The notes beneath the pieces are model-generated. The model worked only from the letters and a program-made list of their open reading frames with translations, did not search any database and was not told where the DNA came from. The translations under genes were made by a program, and so were the position numbers. From contig NZ_CP092462.1 in the NCBI RefSeq assembly GCF_022387135.1, forward strand, positions 1,674,001-1,738,000: a DNA stretch of 64,000 bases. Reading direction: 5' to 3'. Positions 8,300 through 17,564 of this stretch are shown one piece after another (the stretch's first letter is position 1; each line of letters starts with the position of its first letter). Origin of the DNA: Comamonas sp. B21-038. Lineage in GTDB: Bacteria; Pseudomonadota; Gammaproteobacteria; Burkholderiales; Burkholderiaceae_C.

Positions 8300-9874
8300 A
8301 TGTCTCCTCCAAGCTCCTCTCCTGTCGTGCTCCAGCTGCATGGCATCACCAAACGTTTTGGCCCCCTGGTGGCCAATGATTCCATTTCGCTGACCCTGCA
8401 CCGGGGTGAGATCGTGGCCCTGCTGGGCGAGAACGGTGCGGGCAAATCCACGTTGATGTCGATCCTGTTTGGCCACTATGTGGCCGACGCGGGGGAGATA
8501 ACGGTGAGGGGCCAGCCGCTGCCGCCGGGCCAGCCGCGTGCCTCGCTGGCCGCTGGCATCGGCATGGTGCACCAGCACTTTGCGCTGGCCGACAACCTGA
8601 GCGTGCTGGACAACATCATCGTGGGCAGCGAATCGCTGCTGCGCCTGCAGTCGGCCAAGCGCCAGGCCCGTGCCAAGCTGGTCGAGGTCGCGCGCCAGTT
8701 TGGTCTGGTGGTGGACCCGGATGCGCGGGTGGGCAGCCTGTCGGTGGGTGAGCGCCAACGGGTGGAAATCCTCAAAGCGCTGTACCGGGGCGCCAAGATC
8801 CTGATTCTGGATGAGCCGACCGCCGTGCTGACCCCGCAGGAGAGCGAGGCGCTGTTTGCGACCTTGTCCCAGATGGTGGCGCAGGGCCTGTCGATCATTT
8901 TCATCAGCCACAAGCTCGGCGAAGTGCTGCGTGTGGCCGACCGCGTGGCCGTGCTGCGGCATGGCAAGCTGGTGGCCGAGGCGCCGACTGCCGGCAGCAC
9001 CCAGGCGCAGTTGGCGCAGTGGATGGTGGGCGAGGCGGTGAGCCTGCCCGAGCGCCAACCTGCCGCCCAGGTGGGCGACGAGGTCTGCAGCCTGCGCCAT
9101 GTGCACACCACGGCCTCGGCCAAGTCCACCGCGCGCGATCGCCTGGTCGATGTATCGCTGGTACTCAAGGCCGGTGAGATGGTGGCGATCGCCGGTGTCT
9201 CGGGCAACGGCCAGGTGGCTTTGGCCGATATGCTCTGCGGCATGCGCCGCCCGGGCCAGGGCACGGTGCAGTACCTGGGCGCGCCGATGCCGGCGTCGGC
9301 CGTGGCCCTGGTCGCCCAGGGGGTGGCCCGTATCCCCGAAGACCGGCATGGCACCGGCGTGGTCGGTGATTTGCCGGTGTGGGAAAACGCGGTGTCCGAG
9401 CGGCTGCGCAGCCCCTGGTTCTCGCGCTGGGGCTGGGTGCGCCGTGCGCAGGCGCGCAGCCAGGCCCAGCATGTGTCCCGGCAGTTCGACGTGCGCGGTG
9501 GCGGGCTCGATGCGCCGGCCCGCTCGCTGTCGGGCGGCAATATGCAAAAACTGATTCTGGGCCGGGCGCTGTTGGCACCCCAAGGCGCCGAGGGCGTGGC
9601 GCCGCGCCTGATTGTGGCGCACCAACCCACCTGGGGGCTGGACATTGGCGCGGTGCGCTTTGTGCACCAGCAGCTGCTGGCGGCCCGCGATGCCGGCGCT
9701 GCCGTGCTGCTGATCTCGGACGATCTGGACGAGGTGCTGGCACTGGGTGACCGCATCGGCGTGATGCACGAGGGCCATCTTTCGCCCGTGCTGCCTTTTG
9801 CGGACTGGAGCCGCGAGACCATCGGTCTGGCCATGGCCGGATCCCCTATGACAGCGCCTGTGCACCAGCGCTGA
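8300..9874 (+). CDS. ABC transporter ATP-binding protein (tandem NBD, BMP/NupO type)
   Basis: A 524-residue duplicated ATPase of the sugar/nucleoside importer class. The first domain has Walker A GENGAGKST (43-51), signature LSVGERQRVE and Walker B ILILDEPTAVL. The second domain is degenerate, as usual in this class: its P-loop is AGVSGNGQ without the GKS/T, the signature is LSGGNMQKL, and the Walker B region reads LIVAHQPTWGLD. The ATG at 8300 lacks a clear ribosome-binding site; an in-frame ATG at 8228 is possible but adds non-family sequence. It energises the two permeases that follow. Confidence 0.93.
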   Translation: MSPPSSSPVVLQLHGITKRFGPLVANDSISLTLHRGEIVALLGENGAGKSTLMSILFGHYVADAGEITVRGQPLPPGQPRASLAAGIGMVHQHFALADNLSVLDNIIVGSESLLRLQSAKRQARAKLVEVARQFGLVVDPDARVGSLSVGERQRVEILKALYRGAKILILDEPTAVLTPQESEALFATLSQMVAQGLSIIFISHKLGEVLRVADRVAVLRHGKLVAEAPTAGSTQAQLAQWMVGEAVSLPERQPAAQVGDEVCSLRHVHTTASAKSTARDRLVDVSLVLKAGEMVAIAGVSGNGQVALADMLCGMRRPGQGTVQYLGAPMPASAVALVAQGVARIPEDRHGTGVVGDLPVWENAVSERLRSPWFSRWGWVRRAQARSQAQHVSRQFDVRGGGLDAPARSLSGGNMQKLILGRALLAPQGAEGVAPRLIVAHQPTWGLDIGAVRFVHQQLLAARDAGAAVLLISDDLDEVLALGDRIGVMHEGHLSPVLPFADWSRETIGLAMAGSPMTAPVHQR

Positions 9875-9883
9875 GAGACTGCC

Positions 9884-10945
9884 ATGCGTATAGAAAAAAG
9901 AGCAACCCCGTCGAAGCTGGCCATGGTGGCTGCGCCCTTGGGGGCCGTTGTATTTACCCTGGCCATCAGCGGCTTGCTGGTGCTGTGGGCCGGCGCGCCC
10001 GTTGGTGCGACCTATCTGGCGCTGTTCAAAGGGGCCTTTGGCTCGCTGTTTGCGCTGTCCGAGACCTTGACGCGCGCCGTGCCGCTGATCCTGACCGGCC
10101 TGGCCGCGGCAGTGGCTTTCCGGGCGCGGCTGTTCAACATTGGTGCCGAAGGCCAGCTGTATGCCGGTGCGGTGGCGGCTGTGGCCGTGGGCGGCATGCA
10201 TGGCGGCACCGGCTTTGAGCTGCCCATTTATCTGCTGTTTCCGCTGATGCTGCTGGCCGCCGCACTGGCCGGCGCGGCCTTGCTGCTGGGCCCTGCGTTG
10301 ATGAAGACCAAGCTGGGCGTGGACGAGGTGGTCACCACGTTGCTGCTGAACTTTGTCATGCTGCTGGCAGTGTCCTATCTGCTCGATGGCCCGATGAAAG
10401 ACCCGATGGCGATGGGCTGGCCGCAGAGCGTGGCGCTGCAGGGCGACCTGGAACTGGGCAAGCTCATTGCGCAGACCCGTTTGCACAATGGCCTGCTGAT
10501 TGCCGTGGGCCTGGCCGTGGCGTTGTGGCTGCTGCTGCAGCGGGCGGTGCCGGGATTCGACATCCGCGCCGCAGGTGCCAACCCCCGGGCAGCGGCTTTT
10601 GCCGGCGTGCCGGTGACGCGCACCGTCGTGCTGGTGGCGCTGCTGTCGGGCGGTCTTGCAGGCCTGGCCGGCGCCATCGAGGTGGCAGGCCGCACCAGTT
10701 ACCTGACTCTGGACATGTCGCCCGGCTATGGCTACAGCGGCATCGTGATCGCGATGCTGGCAGGGCTGCATCCGCTGGGTGTGGTGGCCTCGGCCGTGTT
10801 TGTGGCCGGCATGCTGGTGGGGGCCGACAGCATGAGCCGCGCGGTGGGCGTGCCCAATGCGATTGCCGATGTGATCGTCGCGGCCTCGCTGCTGTCGGTG
10901 CTGGTGGCCAGCCTGATGACCCAATACCGCTTGCGCAGAAAGTGA
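9884..10945 (+). CDS. ABC transporter permease 1 (BMP/NupP type)
   Basis: A 353-residue inner-membrane protein with about eight to ten hydrophobic segments. FRARLFNIGAEGQLYAGA and the later FDIRAAGANPRAAAFAGV are the family's conserved cytoplasmic loops, the latter being the coupling helix that contacts the ATPase. It starts ten bases after the ATPase stop and forms the channel with permease 2. Confidence 0.92.
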   Translation: MRIEKRATPSKLAMVAAPLGAVVFTLAISGLLVLWAGAPVGATYLALFKGAFGSLFALSETLTRAVPLILTGLAAAVAFRARLFNIGAEGQLYAGAVAAVAVGGMHGGTGFELPIYLLFPLMLLAAALAGAALLLGPALMKTKLGVDEVVTTLLLNFVMLLAVSYLLDGPMKDPMAMGWPQSVALQGDLELGKLIAQTRLHNGLLIAVGLAVALWLLLQRAVPGFDIRAAGANPRAAAFAGVPVTRTVVLVALLSGGLAGLAGAIEVAGRTSYLTLDMSPGYGYSGIVIAMLAGLHPLGVVASAVFVAGMLVGADSMSRAVGVPNAIADVIVAASLLSVLVASLMTQYRLRRK

Positions 10946-10953
10946 GATCTGCG

Positions 10954-10998
10954 ATGTTGAAACCCCAAAAACAAAGCGCAGCGCGAGGTGCCCGATGA
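10954..10998 (+). CDS. Possible 14-codon leader ORF coupled to permease 2
   Basis: A short ATG-initiated frame (MLKPQKQSAARGAR) begins in the gap between the two permease genes. Its TGA overlaps the ATG of permease 2 (ATGA at 10995-10998). The GAGGTG ribosome-binding site of permease 2 lies inside it. It could be a translational-coupling leader, but a chance ORF of this length is quite possible. Confidence 0.25.
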   Translation: MLKPQKQSAARGAR

Positions 10999-11918
10999 GC
11001 GACGTGATGGATATTTTGGCCAATGCCTCTTTCTGGGTGGCCGTGCTGCGTACGGCCACACCGCTGCTGCTGGGCACGCTGGGGGTGCTGCTGTGCGAGC
11101 GCGCAGGGGTGCTGAACCTGGGCATCGAGGGCATCATGGTGGCCGGCGCCTTTACCGGCTGGCTGACCGTGTATGCCGGCCATGGTTTGTGGACGGGTGT
11201 GCTGGTGGCCGCACTCACCGGCGCGGTGCTGGGCAGCCTGCATGCCTGGCTGACGGTGGGGCTGGCGCTGTCGCAGCACGTATCGGGCCTGGGCATCACG
11301 ATGCTGGCCACGGCCTTGTCGTACTACGGTTACCGGGTGAGCTTTCCCAAGGTGAACACGCCGCCCACGATCACGCCTTTTGAGGCGATGGACTGGCTGC
11401 CGATTCCGATTCTGGGCGACCAGACGGCCTTGACCTTGCTGGCCCTGCTGCTGGTGCCTTTGCTCGCCTGGGTGCTGTTTCGCACGCCCCTCGGTCTGGC
11501 CGTGCGCATGGTCGGCGAGAACCCGCAGGCCGCAGAAGGGCAGGGCGTGGCCGTGATGGCTGTGCGCAGCGGTGCCATCATTGCGGGCTCGGCACTGATG
11601 GGCGTGGCCGGCGCCTTCCTGACCCTGTCGGCCTTCAACGCCTTTTTCTTCAACATGGTCAATGGCCGGGGCTGGATCTGCGTGGCACTGGTGGTGTTTG
11701 CCTCCTGGCGGCCGGGCAAGGCCCTGCTGGGCGCGCTGCTGTTTGCGTTCTTCGATGCGCTGCAGCTGCGCCTGCAGCAGTCGGGCGATGGCCTCGTGCC
11801 CTACCAGTTCTATTTGATGCTGCCGTACCTGCTGTCGATCCTGGCGCTGGTTCTGGTGGCCCGCAAAGCCGCGTACCCGCAGGCGCTGATGAAACCCTAC
11901 CGCAAAGGCGAGCGCTGA
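10995..11918 (+). CDS. ABC transporter permease 2 (BMP/NupQ type)
   Basis: A 307-residue inner-membrane permease. The hallmark GVLLCERAGVLNLGIEGIMVAGAF lies near the N-terminus, and FRTPLGLAVRMVGENPQAAEGQGV forms the coupling loop. About eight transmembrane helices. GAGGTG upstream supports the ATG at 10995. It completes the importer with the BMP binding protein, ATPase and permease 1. Confidence 0.92.
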   Translation: MSDVMDILANASFWVAVLRTATPLLLGTLGVLLCERAGVLNLGIEGIMVAGAFTGWLTVYAGHGLWTGVLVAALTGAVLGSLHAWLTVGLALSQHVSGLGITMLATALSYYGYRVSFPKVNTPPTITPFEAMDWLPIPILGDQTALTLLALLLVPLLAWVLFRTPLGLAVRMVGENPQAAEGQGVAVMAVRSGAIIAGSALMGVAGAFLTLSAFNAFFFNMVNGRGWICVALVVFASWRPGKALLGALLFAFFDALQLRLQQSGDGLVPYQFYLMLPYLLSILALVLVARKAAYPQALMKPYRKGER

Positions 11919-11971
11919 GCCGCGCGCCGCGCCCCACGATGCAGACCAGGGTCTGCCTACAAGGATAAAAA

Positions 11972-13249
11972 ATGCTTGATTTATTGATTCGCAATGCCAG
12001 CCTGGCCGATGGCCGCAAGAACATGTCGGTGGCTGTGCAGGACGGCAAGATTGCCGAGGTGAGCGAGGGCCTGCAGGCGCCAGCGGCCGAGGTGGTGGAC
12101 GCCGAGGGCCTGCTGCTGAGCCCACCCTTTGTGGACCCGCACTTCCACATGGACGCCACGCTGAGCTACGGGATGCCGCGTGTCAACGAAAGCGGCACCT
12201 TGCTCGAAGGCATCGCGCTCTGGGGCGAACTCAAACCCCAGCTGACGCATGAGGCGCTGGTCGAGCGCGCCTTGGCCTATTGCGACTGGGCGGTGGCGCG
12301 CGGCCTGCTGGCCATCCGCAGCCATGTGGACACCAGTGACCCCAGCCTGCTGCCGGTCGAAGCGATGCTCGATGTGCAAAAGCGCGTGGCGCCGTATATC
12401 GATCTGCAGCTGGTGGCTTTTCCGCAGGATGGCGTGCTGCGCACACCGGGCGGGCTGGACAACCTCAAGCGCGCGCTGGACCTGGGCGTCGATGTCGTCG
12501 GGGGCATTCCGCACTTTGAGCGCACGATGGCTGATGGCGCAGAGAGCGTGCGCATTCTCTGCGAACTGGCCGCCGAGCGCGGCAAGCGGGTGGACATGCA
12601 CTGTGACGAGTCGGATGACCCGATGTCGCGCCATGTGGAGACGCTGGCCTACCACACGCAGCGCCTGGGGCTCCATGGCCGCGTGACCGGTTCGCACCTG
12701 ACCTCCATGCACAGCATGGACAACTACTACGTCAGCAAGCTGATGGCCCTGATGGCCGAGGCGCAGCTGGGCGTTGTCAGCAACCCCTTGATCAACATCA
12801 CGATCCAGGGCCGCCATGACACCTACCCCAAGCGCCGGGGCATGACGCGCGTGCCTGAGCTGATGGCCGCTGGCATGACGGTGGCGTTTGGCCATGACTG
12901 CGTGATGGACCCCTGGTACAGCCTGGGATCGGGCGATGCACTGGAGGTGGCGAGCATGGGCCTGCATGTGGCGCAGATGACCAGCCGCGCAGGCATGCAG
13001 CAGTGCTTCGATGCCATCACGCTGAACCCGGCACGCCTGCTGGGCCTGCAAGGCTATGGCATTGAAAAGGGCGCACATGCCGACTTTGTGCTGCTGCATG
13101 CCAAGGACCCCGTCGAGGCCCTGCGCCTGAAGGCCACGCGCCTGGGCGTTTGGCGCCGAGGCCAGCGCATTGCCAGCACGCCCGCACCGGTGGCCCGCTT
13201 GAACCTGCCTGGGCGCCCAGCCAGCACCAGCTTGCTGAGCGCGCGTTAA
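11972..13249 (+). CDS. Cytosine deaminase-like amidohydrolase
   Basis: A 425-residue metal-dependent hydrolase of the CodA type that deaminates cytosine or a related ring. Metal-binding HFH is at 57-59 in VDPHFHMDATLSYG. Further metal or catalytic motifs are HVDTSDP, HCDESDDP and the CodA-typical GHDCVMDPWYSLGSGDALEVASMGLHV, with the Asp in GHD. AAGGATAAAAA precedes the ATG. As the last gene of the BMP importer operon it probably acts on the imported compound. Substrate could be cytosine, a methylated or halogenated pyrimidine, creatinine or an s-triazine; the CodA motifs favour cytosine. Confidence 0.85.
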   Translation: MLDLLIRNASLADGRKNMSVAVQDGKIAEVSEGLQAPAAEVVDAEGLLLSPPFVDPHFHMDATLSYGMPRVNESGTLLEGIALWGELKPQLTHEALVERALAYCDWAVARGLLAIRSHVDTSDPSLLPVEAMLDVQKRVAPYIDLQLVAFPQDGVLRTPGGLDNLKRALDLGVDVVGGIPHFERTMADGAESVRILCELAAERGKRVDMHCDESDDPMSRHVETLAYHTQRLGLHGRVTGSHLTSMHSMDNYYVSKLMALMAEAQLGVVSNPLINITIQGRHDTYPKRRGMTRVPELMAAGMTVAFGHDCVMDPWYSLGSGDALEVASMGLHVAQMTSRAGMQQCFDAITLNPARLLGLQGYGIEKGAHADFVLLHAKDPVEALRLKATRLGVWRRGQRIASTPAPVARLNLPGRPASTSLLSAR

Positions 13250-13259
13250 GCACGGCCTT

Positions 13260-14447
13260 TCAGCGCTGCTGCAAGCGCTTGCGGATGGGCTCGAACTCCG
13301 GTGTCGCGCGGCGCTTCACCGGGTCGGGCTGGCCTTTTTCCATCGCATCCCAGTAGCGCCAGTGCACCTTGGCCTGGCCCAGTTCGTAGTCCATCGCATC
13401 CCAGGCATCTTCGCGAAAGCTGTAGAAGGCCCAGTGGTAGCGCTTGTCTTCGGCATAAGACAGAACATCGTCCAGGTACTGGCTGCAGCTGTCGAGCATG
13501 CGCACACAGCCAAACTCGCCCATGACGATCTGCTCCGGCGCGATCGACAAGGAGCGCGCCCAGCCGTTGACGGTATCCAGGTACCGGGCCACGCGCTCCT
13601 TGTTCCACGGCTGGGTCTTGCCGGCAAACGGCACCTCGCCCGGGTAGCGGTAGGGCTGCTTGCGCTTGAGGTTGGGGCCGCTGGTGGCCTGGTAGGGCTC
13701 GTACATGTGAAAGCTGTACAGCACCCGTTTGTCAGCCAGTGCTTCGGGCCAGTAGGCGAAGGCATCGGCTGCGCCATACCACCCGGCATCCACCATGATG
13801 GGGGTGTCCGGGTCGACTGCACGGATCTGGGCCACCAGGAAGCGGTAGAAAGCGGGCAGATCGCGCGATCCACCTTTGGCCTTGGCATACCAGGCCTGCA
13901 TCTCCGCTGGGCGGGCATGCTCGGGCAGGCCGCCTTGTTTCTCGGGTGCGGGTTCGTTGATCAGGTTGTAGGCCGCAATGCCGGGCGTGTCCTTCAAGGC
14001 ACGGGCGAGGTCTTGCCAAAACTGGCCTGCGGCCTTCCAGTGCGCCTTGTCCTGCCAGATGCGGTCGTCAAACTTCCCCTGGTTGTTTTGTGACCAGCGG
14101 GACAACGGCAGTGACAGCGGTGCAATCACCACCTTCAAGCCCGCCGCATCGGCCTGGGCCACTGACGCCTTCAAGGTGGCCAGATCCACGGCGGACAGGC
14201 GCTGGTAGTCGTCGGCATTGCCCATCAGGAAATCACGCTGCTCGGGCTTCCATTTGTCATACGACAGCCGCACCCAGCTGGCGCCATAGCCGCGCAGTGC
14301 TTCGTAGTAGCTGGCATCCGGCGGCAGGCGGTTGAAGCTGTTGCCACCCCGTTGGGTGTCGGCCCAGAAGGCCGCCAGATCGGCCGCTTGCACGGATGCG
14401 GTCAGCGCCATCGCGACGGCCAGGCTGGGTACAGAGATCTTGAACAT
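13260..14447 (-). CDS. Secreted glycoside hydrolase, family 5 (cellulase-like)
   Basis: A 395-residue exported (beta/alpha)8 glycosidase. I chose the ATG at 14447 because it gives a clean signal peptide (MFKISVPSLAVAMALTASVQA|A); an upstream ATG at 14504 would bury it. Retaining-enzyme residues are visible: acid/base Glu165 in YNLINEPAP, SFHMYEP (His247, Tyr249) and nucleophile Glu311 in VMGEFGC. The substrate is a beta-glucan or mannan; GH5 sequences alone do not fix which. It is a single gene, convergent with the amidohydrolase (10-base gap), with no other polysaccharide genes near. Confidence 0.82.
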   Translation of the reverse strand: MFKISVPSLAVAMALTASVQAADLAAFWADTQRGGNSFNRLPPDASYYEALRGYGASWVRLSYDKWKPEQRDFLMGNADDYQRLSAVDLATLKASVAQADAAGLKVVIAPLSLPLSRWSQNNQGKFDDRIWQDKAHWKAAGQFWQDLARALKDTPGIAAYNLINEPAPEKQGGLPEHARPAEMQAWYAKAKGGSRDLPAFYRFLVAQIRAVDPDTPIMVDAGWYGAADAFAYWPEALADKRVLYSFHMYEPYQATSGPNLKRKQPYRYPGEVPFAGKTQPWNKERVARYLDTVNGWARSLSIAPEQIVMGEFGCVRMLDSCSQYLDDVLSYAEDKRYHWAFYSFREDAWDAMDYELGQAKVHWRYWDAMEKGQPDPVKRRATPEFEPIRKRLQQR

Positions 14448-14632
14448 CGAAGCAGGGCGCTGAAGGCCAGTGGCTGGGGATGCGGGCGATGCTATCACTG
14501 GCATTGCTTTGATTGATTTCTGTTTGCAACCGGCTTGCGCACCATTCCTGGCCGTTTTACGAGGCGTTCTGTCTAGTCCAGTCCTTGCGCTTGCTCACAC
14601 AATGGCTTGGCCATCGCGTTGCGCTTCTGCTT

Positions 14633-15553
14633 TCAGGGATGACCAGGCGGGTTTGGCACCGCTTCCTGGCTGCCACCTTCGCCCAGCAGCCATTGCCGCA
14701 GCTGCGCAAAAGCGGGAAACTGCATGCGATCGGGCCGGTAGCACAGGTAGTGGCCATGCTCGACGGCGGTGCTGCCGTCGAATGGCGTCACCAGCACGCC
14801 CTCGGCCAGTTCGTCTTCGACGAGGATGAGCGGCACAAAGGCGATCCCCAACCCGCAGCGCGCCGCCTGGATCAAGGCCGAGTACTGCGCAAACCGTGGG
14901 CCGGTGATCAGCAGCTGGTGGGTGATGCCATGGACTGCGGCCCACTGCGACCAGGCGCCCTGGGCTTCTTCATGGTGCAGCAAGGTATGGGCCAGCACAT
15001 CGCTGGGGTTCTGGATCTTGTGCAGGCCCTGCATCAGCTCGCGGGAGGCGATCACGACGAACTCGCGCCCTGCGATGTATTCGTTCACCACGCCAGCGTA
15101 GTCAGCTGGGTTGTAGCGGATGGCGGCATCGACATGGGCCGGCAGGTTCTCCAGCGGCGCCAGATGGCGGCTGAAGCTGAGCGTGGCGCGGGGATGGGCC
15201 TGGCGGAAGCGGGGCAGGCGGGGAATGAGCCAGCGCGTGAAAAACGTCGGCACGCAGCTGAGGGTCAGCACATGGGTGTCCGCGCCGGCGCGGGCCTCGT
15301 AGGTGGCGGTTTCGAGGTTGCGCAGGCTGCCGGTGATCTTGAGCCAGTAGCTGCGGCCCACGGGCGTGAGCTCTACGCCGCGCCCCACTTTTTGCAGCAG
15401 GGCGGTGCCCAGAAAGCTTTCCAGCGAGGCAATCTGCTTGCTCACGGCACTGGTGGTCACGCACAGCGAGGAGGCCGCCAGGGTCAGGCTGGAATGGCGG
15501 GCCACGGCGTCGAGCGCAAGCAGTTCCTGGATGGTGGGGCAGTCCCGTTTCAT
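14633..15553 (-). CDS. LysR family transcriptional regulator
   Basis: A 306-residue DNA-binding regulator. Winged HTH about residues 10-65 (LALDAVARHSSLTLAASSLCVTTSAVSKQIASLE), followed by the periplasmic-binding-like effector domain. It is divergent from the ABC importer operon starting at 15714, with an ATTG-N11-CAAT box in the shared 160-base gap, so it probably controls that operon and itself. Confidence 0.9.
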   Translation of the reverse strand: MKRDCPTIQELLALDAVARHSSLTLAASSLCVTTSAVSKQIASLESFLGTALLQKVGRGVELTPVGRSYWLKITGSLRNLETATYEARAGADTHVLTLSCVPTFFTRWLIPRLPRFRQAHPRATLSFSRHLAPLENLPAHVDAAIRYNPADYAGVVNEYIAGREFVVIASRELMQGLHKIQNPSDVLAHTLLHHEEAQGAWSQWAAVHGITHQLLITGPRFAQYSALIQAARCGLGIAFVPLILVEDELAEGVLVTPFDGSTAVEHGHYLCYRPDRMQFPAFAQLRQWLLGEGGSQEAVPNPPGHP

Positions 15554-15623
15554 AGTGTCAGTCAGCGGTTTTGTTGATGAAAAGTTGCGAGAACACTTTC
15601 CATTAATTCAATGATGAAGTGGC

Positions 15624-15642
15624 ATTGTCACGCAGTTGCAAT
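15624..15642. promoter_or_regulatory. LysR-type operator (ATTG-N11-CAAT)
   Basis: Perfect interrupted palindrome with the T-N11-A geometry of LysR binding sites, placed in the divergent gap between the LysR gene and the ABC importer operon. A further TTGCAATATCAATAT overlaps its right arm. Confidence 0.6.
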
Positions 15643-15713
15643 ATCAATATAGAGGCCGATCGCTACACTAACATGTCTGAAAAGGAAAGTATTCGCTTTT
15701 ACCGGGAGACAAG

Positions 15714-16481
15714 ATGGTTCGTGGCATTGCCATTGTCTATGGCCTGTACCTGCTGCTGCCGATGGCATTGCTGGCGATCGGCAGCTTCGGGCAGAACTGG
15801 ACCAACACACTGCTGCCTTCGGGTTTCACCGGGCAGTGGTACATGGAACTGTGGAGCGACCCGTCGTTCCGCAAAGGCTTCGTCTCCAGCCTGGTCGTCG
15901 CGCTGTCCACCTGCGCGATCAATGCGGTGCTGGCGCTGCCGCTGGCCTATTCGCTGCACCAGGGCGCAACGCGCGGGCGCGCCTTTGCGGCCCGCATCGT
16001 GAGCGCCATGCCCGTCGCGGTGCCCGCCATCACGCTCGGGTTCGGCTACATGATTGTCTTCAACACCGATACCTTGCCCTGGCTGGGCAGCACACCGCTG
16101 CTGGTTGCTGCGCATGTGATCGCAACCTTGCCCTATCTCACCAACACCTTGCTGACCGACCTGCGCCACCTCGGCATCGAGCGGCTGGAGCAGGCGGCCG
16201 CCACCTTGGGGGCGGGCGAGTGGCAGCGCTTCAGCGGCATCGTGCTGCCGAGCCTGCGCCAGAGCATGCTGTCCGGGCTGGTGATGGTGGCGGCGCTGTC
16301 GATCGGGGAGTTCAACCTCTCCAATCTGCTGGTCGGTTTCCAGAACCGCACCTATCCGGTGGTGCTGCTGCAGGCCTTCTATGGCGCAACCGGCTTAGCC
16401 TGCGCCGCCACGGTGATCCTGTTGCTGCTGGCCAGCCTGGCAGCACTGCTGTCTTCTTCTCTTTTGCGTAAATCCCCATGA
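15714..16481 (+). CDS. ABC transporter permease (Fe3+/polyamine/2-aminoethylphosphonate class)
   Basis: A 255-residue inner-membrane protein with about six transmembrane helices and the binding-protein-dependent EAA loop (GIERLEQAAATLGAGEWQRFSGIVLPSLR). First gene of a five-gene operon with ATPase, binding protein, second permease and a SLOG-fold protein. GGGAGACAAG precedes the ATG. The single-domain permease pair is the arrangement of 2-aminoethylphosphonate importers (PhnSTUV), but no phosphonate-degrading gene (phnW, phnX) is present, so the substrate is open. Confidence 0.88.
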   Translation: MVRGIAIVYGLYLLLPMALLAIGSFGQNWTNTLLPSGFTGQWYMELWSDPSFRKGFVSSLVVALSTCAINAVLALPLAYSLHQGATRGRAFAARIVSAMPVAVPAITLGFGYMIVFNTDTLPWLGSTPLLVAAHVIATLPYLTNTLLTDLRHLGIERLEQAAATLGAGEWQRFSGIVLPSLRQSMLSGLVMVAALSIGEFNLSNLLVGFQNRTYPVVLLQAFYGATGLACAATVILLLLASLAALLSSSLLRKSP

Positions 16482-17506
16482 GCCTGACTTTCGAGAACGT
16501 CAGTTACCGCTACCCCGGCAGCCAGCAAGGGCTGCACGAGGTGTCCTTCGATATTGGCCAGGGCGAGCTGGTGGCGGTGATCGGCCCCAGCGGCTCGGGC
16601 AAGTCCACCTTGCTCAAGCTGGTAGCGGGGCTGGAGACCGGCTACCAGGGCCGCATCGCACTGGCTGGCCAGGACATGGCGGGCACGCCGGTGCACCAGC
16701 GCGGCATCGGCATGGTGTTCCAGAGCTATGCGCTGTTTCCGCATCTGTCGGTGCGGGACAACGTGGCCTACGGGCTGGCGCTGCGCAAGATGCCAGCCGC
16801 ACAGCGCCATGCCCGGGCGGCGGAGCTGCTGGAGGTGGTGGGCCTGTCGGATTTTGCGCAGCGCGGGGTGCAGCAGCTCTCCGGCGGGCAGCAGCAGCGG
16901 GTAGCGCTGGCGCGTGCGCTGGCCATCGATCCGCGTGCGCTGCTGCTGGATGAGCCGCTGTCTGCGCTGGATGCCAGCGTGCGGGGCCATCTGCGCGACC
17001 AGATCCGTGCGCTGCAGCAGCAGTTTGGCGCCACCACCTTGTTGGTCACCCACGACCAGGAAGAGGCGCTGGCCATGGCCGACCGGGTGGCGGTGCTCAA
17101 GGAAGGGCGGCTGCTGCAGATCGCCTCGCCCAAGGACATTTACGACATGCCAAACTGCCGCGCCGTGGCGGAGTTTGTGGGGCTATCGACCATTTTGGAA
17201 GGGCAGGTGGCCTCCGGCGGGCGCGTGGACTTTGGTTTTGCCGAACTGTCCGTGCTCACCGGCACCCATCGTCCGGGGCACAAGGTGCATGCGCTGATCC
17301 GCCCCGAGCATGTCGAGCCAGACCCGCAGCCCGGGCAGACCAATACCTTGCAGGGGCGTCCGGGCGCCTGCCGCTATCTGGGGTCGCTCACGCGCTACGA
17401 CTTCGAGGTGGTGGGTGCGCCACGCGCCTTCCTGGCCGAAGGCCGGCAGCCGGCACGCCAGGCCATTGCGATCGCGCCCGAGCACATTCGCCTGCTGGAT
17501 GCCTGA
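16478..17506 (+). CDS. ABC transporter ATP-binding protein (PotA/FbpC/PhnT type)
   Basis: A 342-residue ATPase: Walker A GPSGSGKST at about 35-43, Q-loop MVFQSYALFPHLSV, signature LSGGQQQRVALARAL, Walker B ALLLDEPLSALD, H-loop LLVTHDQEEAL, then a C-terminal TOBE-like regulatory domain (about 280-340). The start overlaps the permease stop (ATGA), so the two are translationally coupled. Confidence 0.93.
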   Translation: MSLTFENVSYRYPGSQQGLHEVSFDIGQGELVAVIGPSGSGKSTLLKLVAGLETGYQGRIALAGQDMAGTPVHQRGIGMVFQSYALFPHLSVRDNVAYGLALRKMPAAQRHARAAELLEVVGLSDFAQRGVQQLSGGQQQRVALARALAIDPRALLLDEPLSALDASVRGHLRDQIRALQQQFGATTLLVTHDQEEALAMADRVAVLKEGRLLQIASPKDIYDMPNCRAVAEFVGLSTILEGQVASGGRVDFGFAELSVLTGTHRPGHKVHALIRPEHVEPDPQPGQTNTLQGRPGACRYLGSLTRYDFEVVGAPRAFLAEGRQPARQAIAIAPEHIRLLDA

Positions 17507-17564
17507 GCACCGCACATCCGTTCAAGACCCACCGACACCGTAATTTCAACGAAGGAAAACCGCT

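Noticed and set aside
7985..11311. Very long open frame on the minus strand opposite the BMP importer operon
   Set aside because: It is antisense to four clearly conserved genes, and its product is a low-complexity His/Gln/Arg/Ala-rich sequence typical of the opposite strand of GC-rich coding DNA.
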